Positions 9,395-17,476 are shown, numbered from the stretch's first letter. The stretch: 64,000 nucleotides of DNA from Pseudomonadota bacterium (GCA_021782815.1 JAJXUO010000001.1:62001-126000); one strand, 5' to 3'. Program-made: numbers and translations. Notes: generated by a model not told the origin, from the letters alone.

Positions 9395-9424
9395 GGCCTT
9401 CGTCCCTTCGAGGAGAACAACACC

Positions 9425-10075
9425 GTGTTTGCATTGGGCAAAATCGTCCGCCGCGCCGGACTGGCCGCGCTGCTCGGCGCCGGACTGCTGACCCCGGCCT
9501 GGGCGCGCAGCACCGACGACAAGGCGGAGGTGGCCAAGGCCGAAGCCTACCTCAACGCCATCCATACCATGCGGGCCCATTTCGTGCAGATCAATCCCTC
9601 CGGCGACAACCTGGACGGTTCGTTCAGCCTGTGGCGGCCGGGCCGTCTGCGCCTGGATTACAATCCGCCCTCGCCGGTGCAGGTGATCGCCGACGGCGAT
9701 TCCCTGATCTATTACGACAAGCAGCTGAAGCAGGTGAGCTATCTCGATCTCGATTCCAGCATCGCCGGCGTGCTGGTGCGCGACAAGGTGAACCTCGACG
9801 GCCCCGATCTCAAGCTGCTGGGCATCAGCCATTCCCCCGATCTTCTGAAGATCACCGTGACCCAGCGCCACGACCCCAGCCAGGGCCAGATCACCCTGAT
9901 CTTCACCGAACGCCCCTTCGCCCTACGCCAGTGGAAGGTGATCGACGCCCAGGGCCAGGAAACCATGGTATCGCTTTACAATCCCGAGGTGGGGATCGCC
10001 CTGGACAAAAGCCTGTTCACCTTCGTGAACCCCGCCATGGGCAAAGGCCCCATCACCAACATGCACATGAAGTAA
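9425..10075 (+). CDS. lolA: Outer-membrane lipoprotein carrier protein LolA
   Basis: A 216-residue periplasmic chaperone that carries lipoproteins from LolCDE to the outer membrane. A signal peptide ends near LLTPAWA (residue 27). The family pattern is visible in AEAYLNAIHTMRAHFVQINP, GSFSLWRPGRLRLDYNPPSP and the IADGDSLIYYDKQLKQVSYLDL strands. The start is a GTG at 9425, with GAGGAG about 10 bases upstream. Order ftsK-lolA is conserved in many proteobacteria. A hairpin-rich stretch and a strong terminator follow, which may form a separate small RNA. Confidence 0.92.
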   Translation: MFALGKIVRRAGLAALLGAGLLTPAWARSTDDKAEVAKAEAYLNAIHTMRAHFVQINPSGDNLDGSFSLWRPGRLRLDYNPPSPVQVIADGDSLIYYDKQLKQVSYLDLDSSIAGVLVRDKVNLDGPDLKLLGISHSPDLLKITVTQRHDPSQGQITLIFTERPFALRQWKVIDAQGQETMVSLYNPEVGIALDKSLFTFVNPAMGKGPITNMHMK

Positions 10076-10104
10076 CCGCTCCCTATCCTGAAGAATTATC
10101 CCTA

Positions 10105-10268
10105 TGGAGCGCCTTGCAACGGCGCCCGCGGCAAACCATCTGCAAAGGACGGAGATCGGGTTGGCAACAGGCCCGATCGGTGGAAGTGGTCTCCCCTGCC
10201 ACTTCCCCCGCTCTGATCAAGAGCGAAGGCGCCCGGCTTCCTCCCCCCTGGCCGGGCGCCGTTTCTTG
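10105..10268 (+). ncRNA. Candidate sRNA or lolA 3'UTR RNA with C-rich hairpin loops
   Basis: Four hairpins lie in a row between lolA and the convergent ThiE-like gene. H1: GCGCC/GGCGC at 10109-10125. H2: GATCGGG/CCCGATC at 10154-10178. H3: GGAAGTGG/CCACTTCC with loop TCTCCCCTG at 10182-10206. H4: GGCGCCCGGC/GCCGGGCGCC with loop TTCCTCCCCCCTG at 10228-10260, then GTTTCTTGT as terminator tail. The loops of H3 and H4 are C-rich and H4 contains CCTCC, complementary to Shine-Dalgarno sequences. This resembles sRNAs with exposed CCUCC loops known in Rhodobacter (CcsR) and rhizobia. No clear promoter is seen, so processing from lolA mRNA is possible. Confidence 0.5.
10228..10268 (+). terminator. Intrinsic terminator after lolA/candidate sRNA
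   Basis: A perfect 10-bp stem at 10228-10237 and 10251-10260 encloses a 13-base C-rich loop and is followed by GTTTCTTGT. It lies at the end of the convergent ThiE-like gene, whose stop is at 10269. Confidence 0.72.
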
Positions 10269-10877
10269 TCAAAATCCCGAAATTCCCGCCAAACCCGCCA
10301 ATGCGCAAGCGCGCAAAGCCCGCGCCCGCGCCCCGTCGACGCCGCCCAGGGCATAGACCGGCAGCCGCGCCCCTTTGAGCAGGGCGCGCAGCCGCAACAG
10401 CCCCAGGCCCGGCGCGCCGGGATGACTGGCCGTGGCGAAGACCGGCGACAGCAAGGCGGCATCGCAGCCCAGCCCGGCGGCGCGGCCCAGGGCGGCGCGG
10501 CCATGCGCCGCCATGGTCAACAGCGCGCCACGGTGGCGATGCCACAGCCGCACCCGGCACAGCACCGTCCGTCCCCGGTATTCCGGCAGATGCAAGCCGG
10601 CGTTCAGCCGAACCGCCAGGGCGAAATCATCGGCCACCAGCAGACGCAGCCGCCGCGCCCGGCATAAAAGCGCCAGCCGTGCCGCCTGTTGGGCCCGCTC
10701 GGCATTCCCATAGGCGCGGAAGATCACCGCCGCCCCCGGCGGCAGCCGCCCCAGCAGCGGCGCCGGATCGGGCAGCCGTTGGGGATCGCTGAGCAGCACG
10801 GCGGCCAGCGCCGCCCCGCCGCCCTGACGGCGGTGGCGTAAATTGAGGCGGCGGGACAAGTCTGCTAGGCTGGACAT
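10269..10877 (-). CDS. Thiamine phosphate synthase/TenI-like protein
   Basis: A 202-residue protein of the ThiE/TenI TIM-barrel group. Recognisable parts are LLVADDFALAVRLNAGLHLPE (pyrophosphate/pyrimidine region), the SVHS-like TMAAHGRAALGRAAGLGCDAALLSPVFAT segment, the HPGAPGLG phosphate loop and YALGGVD near the C-terminus. ThiE joins thiazole and pyrimidine phosphates to make thiamine phosphate; TenI is a thiazole tautomerase. The usual hydroxyl and serine residues of the SVHS loop are altered here, so catalytic identity is uncertain. It is very rich in Arg and Leu. It is divergent from yggS, 32 bp away. Confidence 0.7.
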   Translation of the reverse strand: MSSLADLSRRLNLRHRRQGGGAALAAVLLSDPQRLPDPAPLLGRLPPGAAVIFRAYGNAERAQQAARLALLCRARRLRLLVADDFALAVRLNAGLHLPEYRGRTVLCRVRLWHRHRGALLTMAAHGRAALGRAAGLGCDAALLSPVFATASHPGAPGLGLLRLRALLKGARLPVYALGGVDGARARALRACALAGLAGISGF

Positions 10878-10909
10878 ACGCCCAACCCTAGCACGGACCT
10901 TATGTCATC

Positions 10910-11623
10910 GTGGCCGAATTTCCCCCCGCCGTTTCCCCGTCTTCCGATCATGCCGATGTGGTGGCGCAATGGCGCCAGGTGCGGGCCGAGCTGGCCGAAG
11001 CCGCCCGGGCCGCCGGACGCCCCGCCGAGGCGGTGGCGCTGGTGGCGGTGAGCAAGACCCATCCGGCCGAACGCATCCGGCCGCTGCTGGAGGCCGGGCA
11101 TCGTCTGTTCGGGGAGAACCGCGTGCAGGAGGCGGCGACGAAATGGCCGGCCTTGCGCGAGGCCTGGCCCGATCTGCGCCTGCATCTGATCGGACCTTTA
11201 CAAAGCAACAAGGTGCGCGAGGCCGTGGCCCTGTTCGACGCCATCGAAACCGTGGACCGCGAGAAACTGGCCCGCGCCCTGGTCGAGGAAATGGCCCGGC
11301 AGGGACGGCGGCTGGAAATCTTCATCCAGGTCAATACCGGGGCCGAGCCGCAGAAGGCCGGAGTGGCTCCCGCCGAGGCCGACGCCCTGATCGCCCTGTG
11401 CCGGCACCGCTACGGCCTGGACCCGGCCGGACTGATGTGCATTCCCCCCGTCGCCGAGGATCCCGCCCGCCATTTCGCCCTGCTGGCCGACATCGCCGCG
11501 CGCAACGGCATCGCCGGGCTCAGCATGGGCATGAGCGGCGATTACCGCCAGGCCATCGGCTGCGGCGCCACCCATGTGCGGGTGGGCACCGCCATCTTCG
11601 GTCATCGTCCTCCGCCGGCCTGA
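10910..11623 (+). CDS. YggS family PLP-binding protein (PLP homeostasis)
   Basis: A 237-residue single-domain PLP-binding TIM-barrel of the YggS/PROSC family. The PLP lysine is in VALVAVSKTHPAERI (about residue 49). GENRVQEA, HLIGPLQSNK, QVNTGAEPQKAG and GLSMGMSGDYRQAI are family signatures, as is THVRVGTAIFG near the end. These proteins buffer free PLP and affect amino-acid and vitamin B6 balance; they have no racemase activity. The N-terminus is about 10 residues longer than usual. The start codon is GTG at 10910. Confidence 0.9.
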   Translation: MAEFPPAVSPSSDHADVVAQWRQVRAELAEAARAAGRPAEAVALVAVSKTHPAERIRPLLEAGHRLFGENRVQEAATKWPALREAWPDLRLHLIGPLQSNKVREAVALFDAIETVDREKLARALVEEMARQGRRLEIFIQVNTGAEPQKAGVAPAEADALIALCRHRYGLDPAGLMCIPPVAEDPARHFALLADIAARNGIAGLSMGMSGDYRQAIGCGATHVRVGTAIFGHRPPPA

Positions 11624-12130
11624 TCAGGGCACCAGATCCGACAACGGCAGCGCATAGCTCATCAGCGCCGATTCCGAGCCGGGATTGCGGCTGGTCAGAC
11701 CGGCATTGGACAGGTGATAAAAAGCCACCCCCAGGCGCGAGGCGTTCTGAAAGCGATAGGCCAGTTCGCCGCCCTCGCGGAATTCCATATGGCTGCCCAG
11801 ACGGAAACCGCCGCCGCCATACAGTCCGGCATCGAGCACCGGTGTTAAAATGATATGGCTGGTCAAAGCAATATCGCTGGCCAGGCCGCCGAAGGCGTAA
11901 TAGTCGCCATCGCGCGCCGCCACCACCCCCACCTGCGGCCGCGCCACCCAAAGCTCCACATTGGAGCGGTAGGTCAAATCCACCTCCGGCTCGGTACGAT
12001 TTGGACGCAGGGTTTCCCAGGTTCCAGCAGAAATTTCGAGATAAGAGGGATCTTCTTCGGCTTGCGTGAAGGATCCCGTCCCCAGAAACGCGATAAACAA
12101 TCCTGCAAGCAGATATTTTCCCAGACGCAC
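11624..12130 (-). CDS. Acyloxyacyl hydrolase / PagL-like lipid A deacylase
   Basis: A 168-residue outer-membrane beta-barrel protein. A signal peptide ends near GSFTQA (residue 24). The C-terminal region FYHLSNAGLTSRNPGSESALMSYALPL contains the His-x-Ser motif and NPG of PagL, which removes the 3-linked acyl chain from lipid A and so alters outer-membrane permeability and immune recognition. Alternating hydrophobic strands support an eight-stranded barrel. It precedes an L,D-transpeptidase gene on the complement, with about 50 bp between them. The stop sits directly against the end of yggS. Confidence 0.82.
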   Translation of the reverse strand: MRLGKYLLAGLFIAFLGTGSFTQAEEDPSYLEISAGTWETLRPNRTEPEVDLTYRSNVELWVARPQVGVVAARDGDYYAFGGLASDIALTSHIILTPVLDAGLYGGGGFRLGSHMEFREGGELAYRFQNASRLGVAFYHLSNAGLTSRNPGSESALMSYALPLSDLVP

Positions 12131-12183
12131 CTGCCCCTCCTGCGATGAGGATTTTTATCCTTTCATCATGCCGGGGGTTTCCC

Positions 12184-12690
12184 CTAGCAACAAGCAGGGT
12201 TTATTTGGATTTTGCTGTCCGGAGTCAGATTTTTTAGAATTGTCCGCAAATCCTCGATATCGAACGCCACGCAACCCTGGGTGGGCGTGCCGTCGGGGGA
12301 GCGGACATGCAGGAAAATGGCGCTGCCCGCCCCCGGCCGGGGCGGAGAATCGTTATGGCCGATCACCAGGATCAGGTCATAGAGCCCGTCATCGCGCCAC
12401 AGCCGCTCGCAGCCGCCGGCATGGGGCAGGGTGACGGCGCGGTTGTAATCGGCATGGGCCGGATCATCGCACCAGCCGTCGGCGGTCTTGAGTGCCCGGA
12501 CCGGCAGAGCGGTGACGGGAGGGGATTGGCGGTCGGGGCGGTAATAGACCATCCGCACCGGAAACACCCCCACCGGGGTGCCGCCGTCGCCTTCACGCTT
12601 ATCGGCCACCAGGCCGGACCGACCCAGAGCGCAGGCAAACCGCTGTTCGCCCAGGAGCGCGGTGCCGTCGGGCCCGACCAGAAGATCCAT
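12184..12690 (-). CDS. L,D-transpeptidase family (YkuD) protein
   Basis: A 168-residue YkuD-domain protein. The catalytic motif is clear as HVRSPDGTPTQGCVAF, with the nucleophilic Cys and upstream His. GKREGDGGTPVGVFPVRMVYYRPDR-like sequence near residue 33 matches the family. Such enzymes cross-link peptidoglycan 3-3 or attach lipoproteins. No signal peptide is visible: the protein begins MDLLVGPDGTALLG. This is a known feature of the short DUF-type YkuD subgroup; an upstream start is not evident. It ends in two Cys. It lies between the PagL-like gene and an alanine-rich unknown, with 7 bp to the latter. Confidence 0.83.
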   Translation of the reverse strand: MDLLVGPDGTALLGEQRFACALGRSGLVADKREGDGGTPVGVFPVRMVYYRPDRQSPPVTALPVRALKTADGWCDDPAHADYNRAVTLPHAGGCERLWRDDGLYDLILVIGHNDSPPRPGAGSAIFLHVRSPDGTPTQGCVAFDIEDLRTILKNLTPDSKIQINPACC

Positions 12691-12697
12691 ACCCGGC

Positions 12698-13921
12698 TCA
12701 GTTCACCGGCAGGGCCGACTGATAGGCGGCGGCGCCGTTGCTGGCCTGCATGCGGTCCATCTTGTCCATGTTCTGGTTGAAGGTCTGGGCGAACCAATCG
12801 TTGGGCGGCGCCTTGGGGGCCGGATTGTTGACGGCCTGCGACTGCCCCCGGCCCACGGCGGCGGGGCCGGTGGTGGGCTGCGGCAGAATGGGCGAGGGCA
12901 TCATCGGCGCCCGACGCGGCGGTAGCGGCCTCAGATGGGGCTGCGTCTGCGAAAAGGCGGTTTCCGCGCTGTTCGCCGTACTTTGCGCCGTCGCGGCCTG
13001 GATCGGCGTTTCACTGGCGGCCGGGCTCTCGGCGGTGGCGGCGGCGGCGGCGGCGGCGGCGGCAGTGGGCACGGTGACCGCCGGAGCGGCCTCATTGCTG
13101 CCGCCGAAGACCACGTAATCACCCTGCCGCGCCGCAATGCCGGGGGCAGCCTCGGCGGTCTGGAATACCGGCGTGGCCGCGAGCGGCGAGGCGCTGGCAT
13201 TGGTGCCGACGCTGGTCGGCCGGGCCGGCAGCAGCGAGGTGGGGGTACGGTTCACGGTAATCGGCTTCTCGGCTCCGCCGAACACCAGATAGGGGCCTTC
13301 CTGCACCGCATCGTCCAGCTTGGCCGCCGTGCCGCCTCCCTGAGAAGGGGCGGCGGCGGCGACAGCCGGCGACTGGGCCGCGCTCAATGTGCTGGCCAGG
13401 GTTTGCACCGGCACCGGCGGCGCGGCGGCGGGCGGCGGCGGCTCGCTGTCGGCGGCGGATTGGGCGGCGGCGGTCTGGGTGGCTTCAGCCCCATTGCCGC
13501 TTTGCGCCGTTTTCGTTCCCTCGCCGTCCGAGCCGAACAAGGTATTGTAAATATGGTCGCCGATATCCTCGCCGGTGGCATCGCGCACCACCACATCCAC
13601 CAGCCCCACACCCAGGCCGATGATCCCGCCCAGGACGGCATTGCCGGCCATGCCCAGCAGGCTGCCATAGGCCGTACCGCCCGCCAGGGTGGAGGCCGCC
13701 CCCTCGGTATCGCCGGTCAAATGACGATAAAGCGTGCTGATGATCGGAATATGCTGGAGAGGATTGAGGGCATCGAGGACATCCGAGAACCCCGGACCAT
13801 CCTTATCGTACCAGGCCTGCACATGACTCTTGCCGTCCGCCGACGCGCCGGTCCGGCTGGAAGCGGTCTGGGGTGGAGCAGTCACCGGCGACGGTGTGAC
13901 GACGATAGCGGATTCTGACAT
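12698..13921 (-). CDS. Alanine/proline-rich protein of unknown function with repeated YxVFGG motif
   Basis: A 407-residue protein I do not recognise. Residues about 35-70 are globular (HVQAWYDKDGPGFSDVLDALNPLQHIP). Then comes a Gly/Ala-rich hydrophobic stretch (about 80-110, SLLGMAGNAVLGGIIGLGVGL) that could be a membrane hairpin, followed by a long low-complexity Ala/Pro/Ser/Gln tail. Two copies of a short motif occur in the tail: GPYLVFGG and GDYVVFGG, each followed by a Pro/Val-Thr segment. A run of about ten alanines is encoded by a GCC/GGC repeat. ATG 13921 is chosen; other in-frame starts exist at 13933 and 13948 and none has a clear ribosome site. Function is unknown. Confidence 0.6.
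   Translation of the reverse strand: MSESAIVVTPSPVTAPPQTASSRTGASADGKSHVQAWYDKDGPGFSDVLDALNPLQHIPIISTLYRHLTGDTEGAASTLAGGTAYGSLLGMAGNAVLGGIIGLGVGLVDVVVRDATGEDIGDHIYNTLFGSDGEGTKTAQSGNGAEATQTAAAQSAADSEPPPPAAAPPVPVQTLASTLSAAQSPAVAAAAPSQGGGTAAKLDDAVQEGPYLVFGGAEKPITVNRTPTSLLPARPTSVGTNASASPLAATPVFQTAEAAPGIAARQGDYVVFGGSNEAAPAVTVPTAAAAAAAAATAESPAASETPIQAATAQSTANSAETAFSQTQPHLRPLPPRRAPMMPSPILPQPTTGPAAVGRGQSQAVNNPAPKAPPNDWFAQTFNQNMDKMDRMQASNGAAAYQSALPVN
13037..13063. repeat. GGC trinucleotide run (9 units) coding polyalanine
   Basis: Nine uninterrupted GGC units on the plus strand encode most of a polyalanine tract in the minus-strand unknown gene. Such runs can change length by replication slippage, which here would alter the protein by whole alanines without shifting frame. 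Confidence 0.8.
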
Positions 13922-14057
13922 GGCGGGCATCCGGCACGGGGGTTTCATCCGGTTGGATAAATGCAAGCCCTATGCCAAAAGCCGTCCCATGCGATTTCAA
14001 CGCTTTAGCTTACCGGGCGGCAAGCCGGACCGCTTTTTGCCCGGCAAAGCCTGCCCA

Positions 14058-15161
14058 TCAGAACAGGTGACCCGAGCGGGTGGCCTTGGTGCGCAGGTAT
14101 TTTTCGTTATGGCCGTTGGACGGGAAGATATGCGGCACCCGTTCCGTCACCTCGATCTCGTGCTGCGCCAAACCGTTGACCTTGGCCGGATTGTTGGTCA
14201 TCAGCCGCACGCGGCGGATGCCCAAAAGCCGCAGCATTTCGGCGGCGGGCAGATAGACCCGTTCGTCGTCGTCGAAACCGAGCTGCAGATTGGCGTCCAG
14301 GGTATCGAAGCCGTTATCCTGCAGCTCGTAGGCGCGCAGCTTGTTGACCAGGCCGATGCCGCGCCCCTCCTGGGCCAGATAGAGCAGCACGCCGCCGCCG
14401 GCCTGGGAAATCTGGGCGATGGCGCCGCGCAGCTGATCGCCGCAATCGCAGCGCAGCGAGCCCAGCAGATCGCCGGTGAAACATTCGGAATGCAGGCGGG
14501 CCAGCACCGGGGCGTCGCGGTCGGGCGCGCCGATGACGATGGCCAGATGCTCGATGCCGCCATCGGCCGGACGAAAGGCCACGATACGGGCGTTCTCGGC
14601 GTCTTCCAGCGGCACCCGCGCCTCGGCCACCCGGCGCAGAGAACGCGAGGCGTTTTGCTGATAAGACAGCAGATCCTCGACGCCGACGCTGAACAGGCCG
14701 GGCTGCGGCCGCTCGGTGGCGGCCACCACCGCCGCCGGCAGCAGGCGGGCCAGCTTGCTGAGCGCCACCGCCCCCTCGGTCCAGGCCGGAGCCGGCCGCG
14801 CCGTCAGATCGGGCGTGGGCTCGCGCCGGTCCAGGGGATCGGCCAACGACAATACGTGCGACGAGGTCAGACCGGCCTCGGCGGCCATCAATACGGTTTT
14901 CTGGCCGCTGGCCAGGCCCAGCACCGTGGCGCGCCGCCCGGTCATCGCCACCATGGGCGCCGATCCCGCCGCCTCGGCCAAACGCTTCAGGGCCTCGCTG
15001 GTGGCGCCTTCGGCCGCCAGCACCAGGGCCACCACCCCACCGTCCTCCGTAAGGGCGATCAAGCCGCCCCGGCGCAGATCGGCGATGGCGCGGTCCACCG
15101 CCACCAGGGCGCTGGGCGGCAGGGGAACGGGAACGGGCTTAACGATCAGCGAACGGGTCAT
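14058..15161 (-). CDS. ribA: GTP cyclohydrolase II with degenerate RibB-like N-terminal domain
   Basis: A 367-residue protein. The C-terminal half (about 165-367) is GTP cyclohydrolase II, the first step of riboflavin synthesis. The zinc cysteines are C227, C238 and C240 (SECFTGDLLGSLRCDCGD), and QEGRGIGL at 264-271 holds the catalytic Arg. MTNNPAKVNGL is the conserved C-terminal motif. The N-terminal half has the length and position of a 3,4-dihydroxy-2-butanone-4-phosphate synthase (RibB), but the acidic DEDRENEGD loop is replaced by LTEDGGVVALVLAAEG, so it is probably not catalytic. The gene stands alone, divergent from a response regulator. Confidence 0.88.
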   Translation of the reverse strand: MTRSLIVKPVPVPLPPSALVAVDRAIADLRRGGLIALTEDGGVVALVLAAEGATSEALKRLAEAAGSAPMVAMTGRRATVLGLASGQKTVLMAAEAGLTSSHVLSLADPLDRREPTPDLTARPAPAWTEGAVALSKLARLLPAAVVAATERPQPGLFSVGVEDLLSYQQNASRSLRRVAEARVPLEDAENARIVAFRPADGGIEHLAIVIGAPDRDAPVLARLHSECFTGDLLGSLRCDCGDQLRGAIAQISQAGGGVLLYLAQEGRGIGLVNKLRAYELQDNGFDTLDANLQLGFDDDERVYLPAAEMLRLLGIRRVRLMTNNPAKVNGLAQHEIEVTERVPHIFPSNGHNEKYLRTKATRSGHLF

Positions 15162-15328
15162 CAGGGTCTCGGGTCGCGGCCAGGGCGCCGCACCATAGCG
15201 GCTTTTGTCCTTGGGAAAAAGAGGGCTGGACGCGAAGGGATCATCGGAGCGGGGCGGGGTGGCATCTGGTCATCTGCGCTTTATATGGGATAGCATGGCG
15301 CATTTTCCCGCATGAGCGATGAAAAAAG

Positions 15329-15976
15329 ATGGCGGCCGTCCGCAAAATCCTGTTTCTGCCCTCCACCTCCATCCTGGCCGGGATGCTGGCCGATCCCCTG
15401 GCCGCACAGGGCTATCAGCTCTGTTTGGCCGAGAGCGAGACCGCCCAGGCCGAGGCGGCGGGCTGCGGCCTGGTTCTGCTGGACGGCGGCGAGCTGCCGC
15501 CCGATGCCGTCGCCCGGCTGCGCCGGGACGGCGGCCCGGCCCTGCCGCTGCTGCTGCTGGCCGCCGATGCCGCCCAGGCCCGGGCCGGGTTGGACCAGGG
15601 CGCCACCGACTGCCTGCAAAAACCGGTGCGGCTGGCCCAGGTACTGGCCCGTATTGCCGTCTTGTTCCAGCCGCCGCCCGAAGACGGCCGTATCCGCATC
15701 GGCCGTTTCCAGTTCAGGCCCACCGCCCGCCAGATCGGCGAGGAGGGCGGTCCGATGCTGGCGCTGACCGAGAAAGAAACCGCCATCCTGCTGTTTTTGC
15801 ATCAGGCGGCGCCGCAATCCATCCCGCGCGACGCCCTGCTGCATCGGGTCTGGGGCTATGCCGCCGGGGCCACCACCCACACCGTGGAAACCCACATCTA
15901 TACCCTGCGCCGCAAATTGGGCGAGGGCGTGCTGCTCACCGACGCCGGCGGCTACCGTCTGGCGGAAGACTTATAG
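15329..15976 (+). CDS. OmpR-type response regulator with atypical receiver
   Basis: A 215-residue regulator. The N-terminal receiver (about 1-115) keeps the phospho-acceptor position Asp52 ([10 protein letters not shown]) and the Lys98 of LQKP, but the acidic pair normally after the first strand is absent (ILFLPSTSI). Phosphorylation may therefore be weak or lost. The C-terminal winged-helix (about 135-215) has the OmpR features [23 protein letters not shown] and [15 protein letters not shown]. It should bind DNA directly. No histidine kinase is adjacent; the convergent neighbour is gshB, overlapping by 6 bp. Target genes are unknown. Confidence 0.83.
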   Translation: MAAVRKILFLPSTSILAGMLADPLAAQGYQLCLAESETAQAEAAGCGLVLLDGGELPPDAVARLRRDGGPALPLLLLAADAAQARAGLDQGATDCLQKPVRLAQVLARIAVLFQPPPEDGRIRIGRFQFRPTARQIGEEGGPMLALTEKETAILLFLHQAAPQSIPRDALLHRVWGYAAGATTHTVETHIYTLRRKLGEGVLLTDAGGYRLAEDL

Positions 15977-16909
15977 CCGCCGTTCGATGGCGTCCCACAC
16001 CAGGCTTTCCAGTTTGCTGCCGTCGAAGCGGTTGATCTCCTGAATGCCGGTGGGCGAGGTGACGTTGATCTCGGTCAGGTAGTCGCCGATCACATCGATA
16101 CCGACGAAGATCAGGCCGCGTTCCTTCAAGGTGGGGCCGATGGCCTCGCAGATCTCCAGTTCGCGCCGGGTCAGCGCGCTTTTTTCCGGCCGCCCGCCCA
16201 CATGCATGTTGGAACGGGCCTCGCCCGCCGCCGGCACGCGGTTGACCGCGCCCGCCGCCTGACCGTCCACCAGGATAATGCGCTTGTCGCCCTGACGCAC
16301 CGCCGGCAGATAGCGCTGCACCATCACCGGCTCGCGCGAATGCTGGGTGAACAGTTCCAGCAGGGAATTGAGATTTTCGTCATCCTGTTTCACATGAAAC
16401 ACCCCGGCGCCGCCGTTGCCGTACAAGGGTTTCAGGATGATATCCCGGTGCTCGGCGCGGAACTCCAGGATCTGGCGGCGGTCGGTCGAGATCAGGGTGG
16501 GCGGCATCAGCTGGGGAAAATGGGTGGCCAGCAACTTTTCCGGAGCGTTGCGCACCTGCACCGGATCGTTCACCACCAGGGTCTTCGGCTGCAGATGCTC
16601 CAGCAGATGGGTGGCGGTGATATAGGCCATGTCGAAGGGCGGATCCTGACGCATCAGCACCACGTCCATCGTCGCCAGATCGATCTGGCGGGCCTCGCCC
16701 AGGCTGAAATGATTGCCGGGCTCGCGCCGCACCGACAACGGCTGGGCATAGGCCGACACCACGCCTTCGCGGAAGGTGAGATGCTGGGGCAGATAATGGA
16801 ACAGCGCATGACCCCGCGCCTCTGCCTCCAAGGCCAGCACGAAGGTGCTGTCGGCATCGATATTGATCGACTGGATGGGATCCATCTGGATGGCAACGGA
16901 CAAGGTCAT
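15971..16909 (-). CDS. gshB: Glutathione synthase
   Basis: A 312-residue ATP-grasp enzyme that adds glycine to gamma-glutamylcysteine. Recognised from [26 protein letters not shown] at the N-terminus, [33 protein letters not shown] (ATP-binding loop), [10 protein letters not shown] and [16 protein letters not shown]. Length is normal. It is the last gene of a leftward FIST-thpR-gshB operon, 9 bp after thpR. Within the coding sequence, TGTTTCACATGAAACA at 16386-16401 differs from parS by one base. The 3' end overlaps the convergent response regulator. Confidence 0.94.
   Translation of the reverse strand: MTLSVAIQMDPIQSINIDADSTFVLALEAEARGHALFHYLPQHLTFREGVVSAYAQPLSVRREPGNHFSLGEARQIDLATMDVVLMRQDPPFDMAYITATHLLEHLQPKTLVVNDPVQVRNAPEKLLATHFPQLMPPTLISTDRRQILEFRAEHRDIILKPLYGNGGAGVFHVKQDDENLNSLLELFTQHSREPVMVQRYLPAVRQGDKRIILVDGQAAGAVNRVPAAGEARSNMHVGGRPEKSALTRRELEICEAIGPTLKERGLIFVGIDVIGDYLTEINVTSPTGIQEINRFDGSKLESLVWDAIERRL
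16386..16401. other. Degenerate parS-like site within gshB
   Basis: TGTTTCACATGAAACA differs from the perfect parS in this window at one central base (CACGTG to CACATG). It encodes FHVKQ in GshB, about 12 kb left of oriC. The change breaks the central symmetry, so ParB binding may be reduced or absent. Confidence 0.35.
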
Positions 16910-16918
16910 GGCGGGTCC

Positions 16919-17476
16919 TTACGGCGACGGAGCGGAAAACGGGGTCAGGGGATACTCGGCTTCGACGCGATACAGGGGATCGCCCTTGCCGAGATGGCTG
17001 GAAAACAGGGTAAAGGCGGCGGCGGTAAAGTCCAGCGTCAGCAGGGCGTGCGCCGCCAGAAAGGCGGCCAGCCGCTCGGGCGCCACCGCCCGCGACAGCC
17101 GGGCCAGGGTAACGTGGGGGGAATAGCGGCGCGGTCCGGCGGCCAGACCGGCCCGGCGCGCCGCCCGTTCCACCCGCTCCTGCAGACGCAGCAGAGCGGC
17201 ATCGGCGGCAACCCCGGCCCACAGGGTATGCACATGGCGGCCGTCGGCGAAGGTGCCGCAGCCCTTGAGGGTGATGGGCAGGGGCGGGGCGGCGATGGCG
17301 CTGAGGGCATCGTGCAGATCGGCGGCCTGGTCTTCCGGCATCTCTCCGGCGAAACGCAGGGTCAGATGCAGACTGTCCGGCGGGCTCCAGCGGGCGCCGG
17401 GCAGACCGCCGCAAGCCCCCGCCAGGGCGGCGCGCACCGCTGGCGGCAAGGCGATGCCCACGAACAGACGGATCAT
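16919..17476 (-). CDS. thpR: RNA 2',3'-cyclic phosphodiesterase (2'-5' RNA ligase family)
   Basis: A 185-residue 2H-phosphoesterase. The two HxTx motifs are HLTL (His37) and HVTL (His121), spaced as in ThpR/LigT. The family opens cyclic phosphates and can ligate 2'-5' RNA ends in vitro; its physiological substrate is unclear. The start MIRLFVGIALP is typical. ATG 17476 overlaps the stop of the FIST gene by 4 bp (ATGA), so it is translationally coupled, and gshB follows 9 bp downstream. The open frame continues far upstream in an antisense-like manner, but this start gives the normal family length. Confidence 0.9.
   Translation of the reverse strand: MIRLFVGIALPPAVRAALAGACGGLPGARWSPPDSLHLTLRFAGEMPEDQAADLHDALSAIAAPPLPITLKGCGTFADGRHVHTLWAGVAADAALLRLQERVERAARRAGLAAGPRRYSPHVTLARLSRAVAPERLAAFLAAHALLTLDFTAAAFTLFSSHLGKGDPLYRVEAEYPLTPFSAPSP

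Noticed and set aside
13037-13063. GGC repeat as a CRISPR or regulatory repeat
   Set aside because: It is a simple trinucleotide run inside a coding region, with no spacers; it encodes polyalanine.
13967-14057. CCGGGC/GCCCGG pair as terminator after ribA
   Set aside because: The stem is short with a loop of about 20 bases, and no T run follows on the minus strand.
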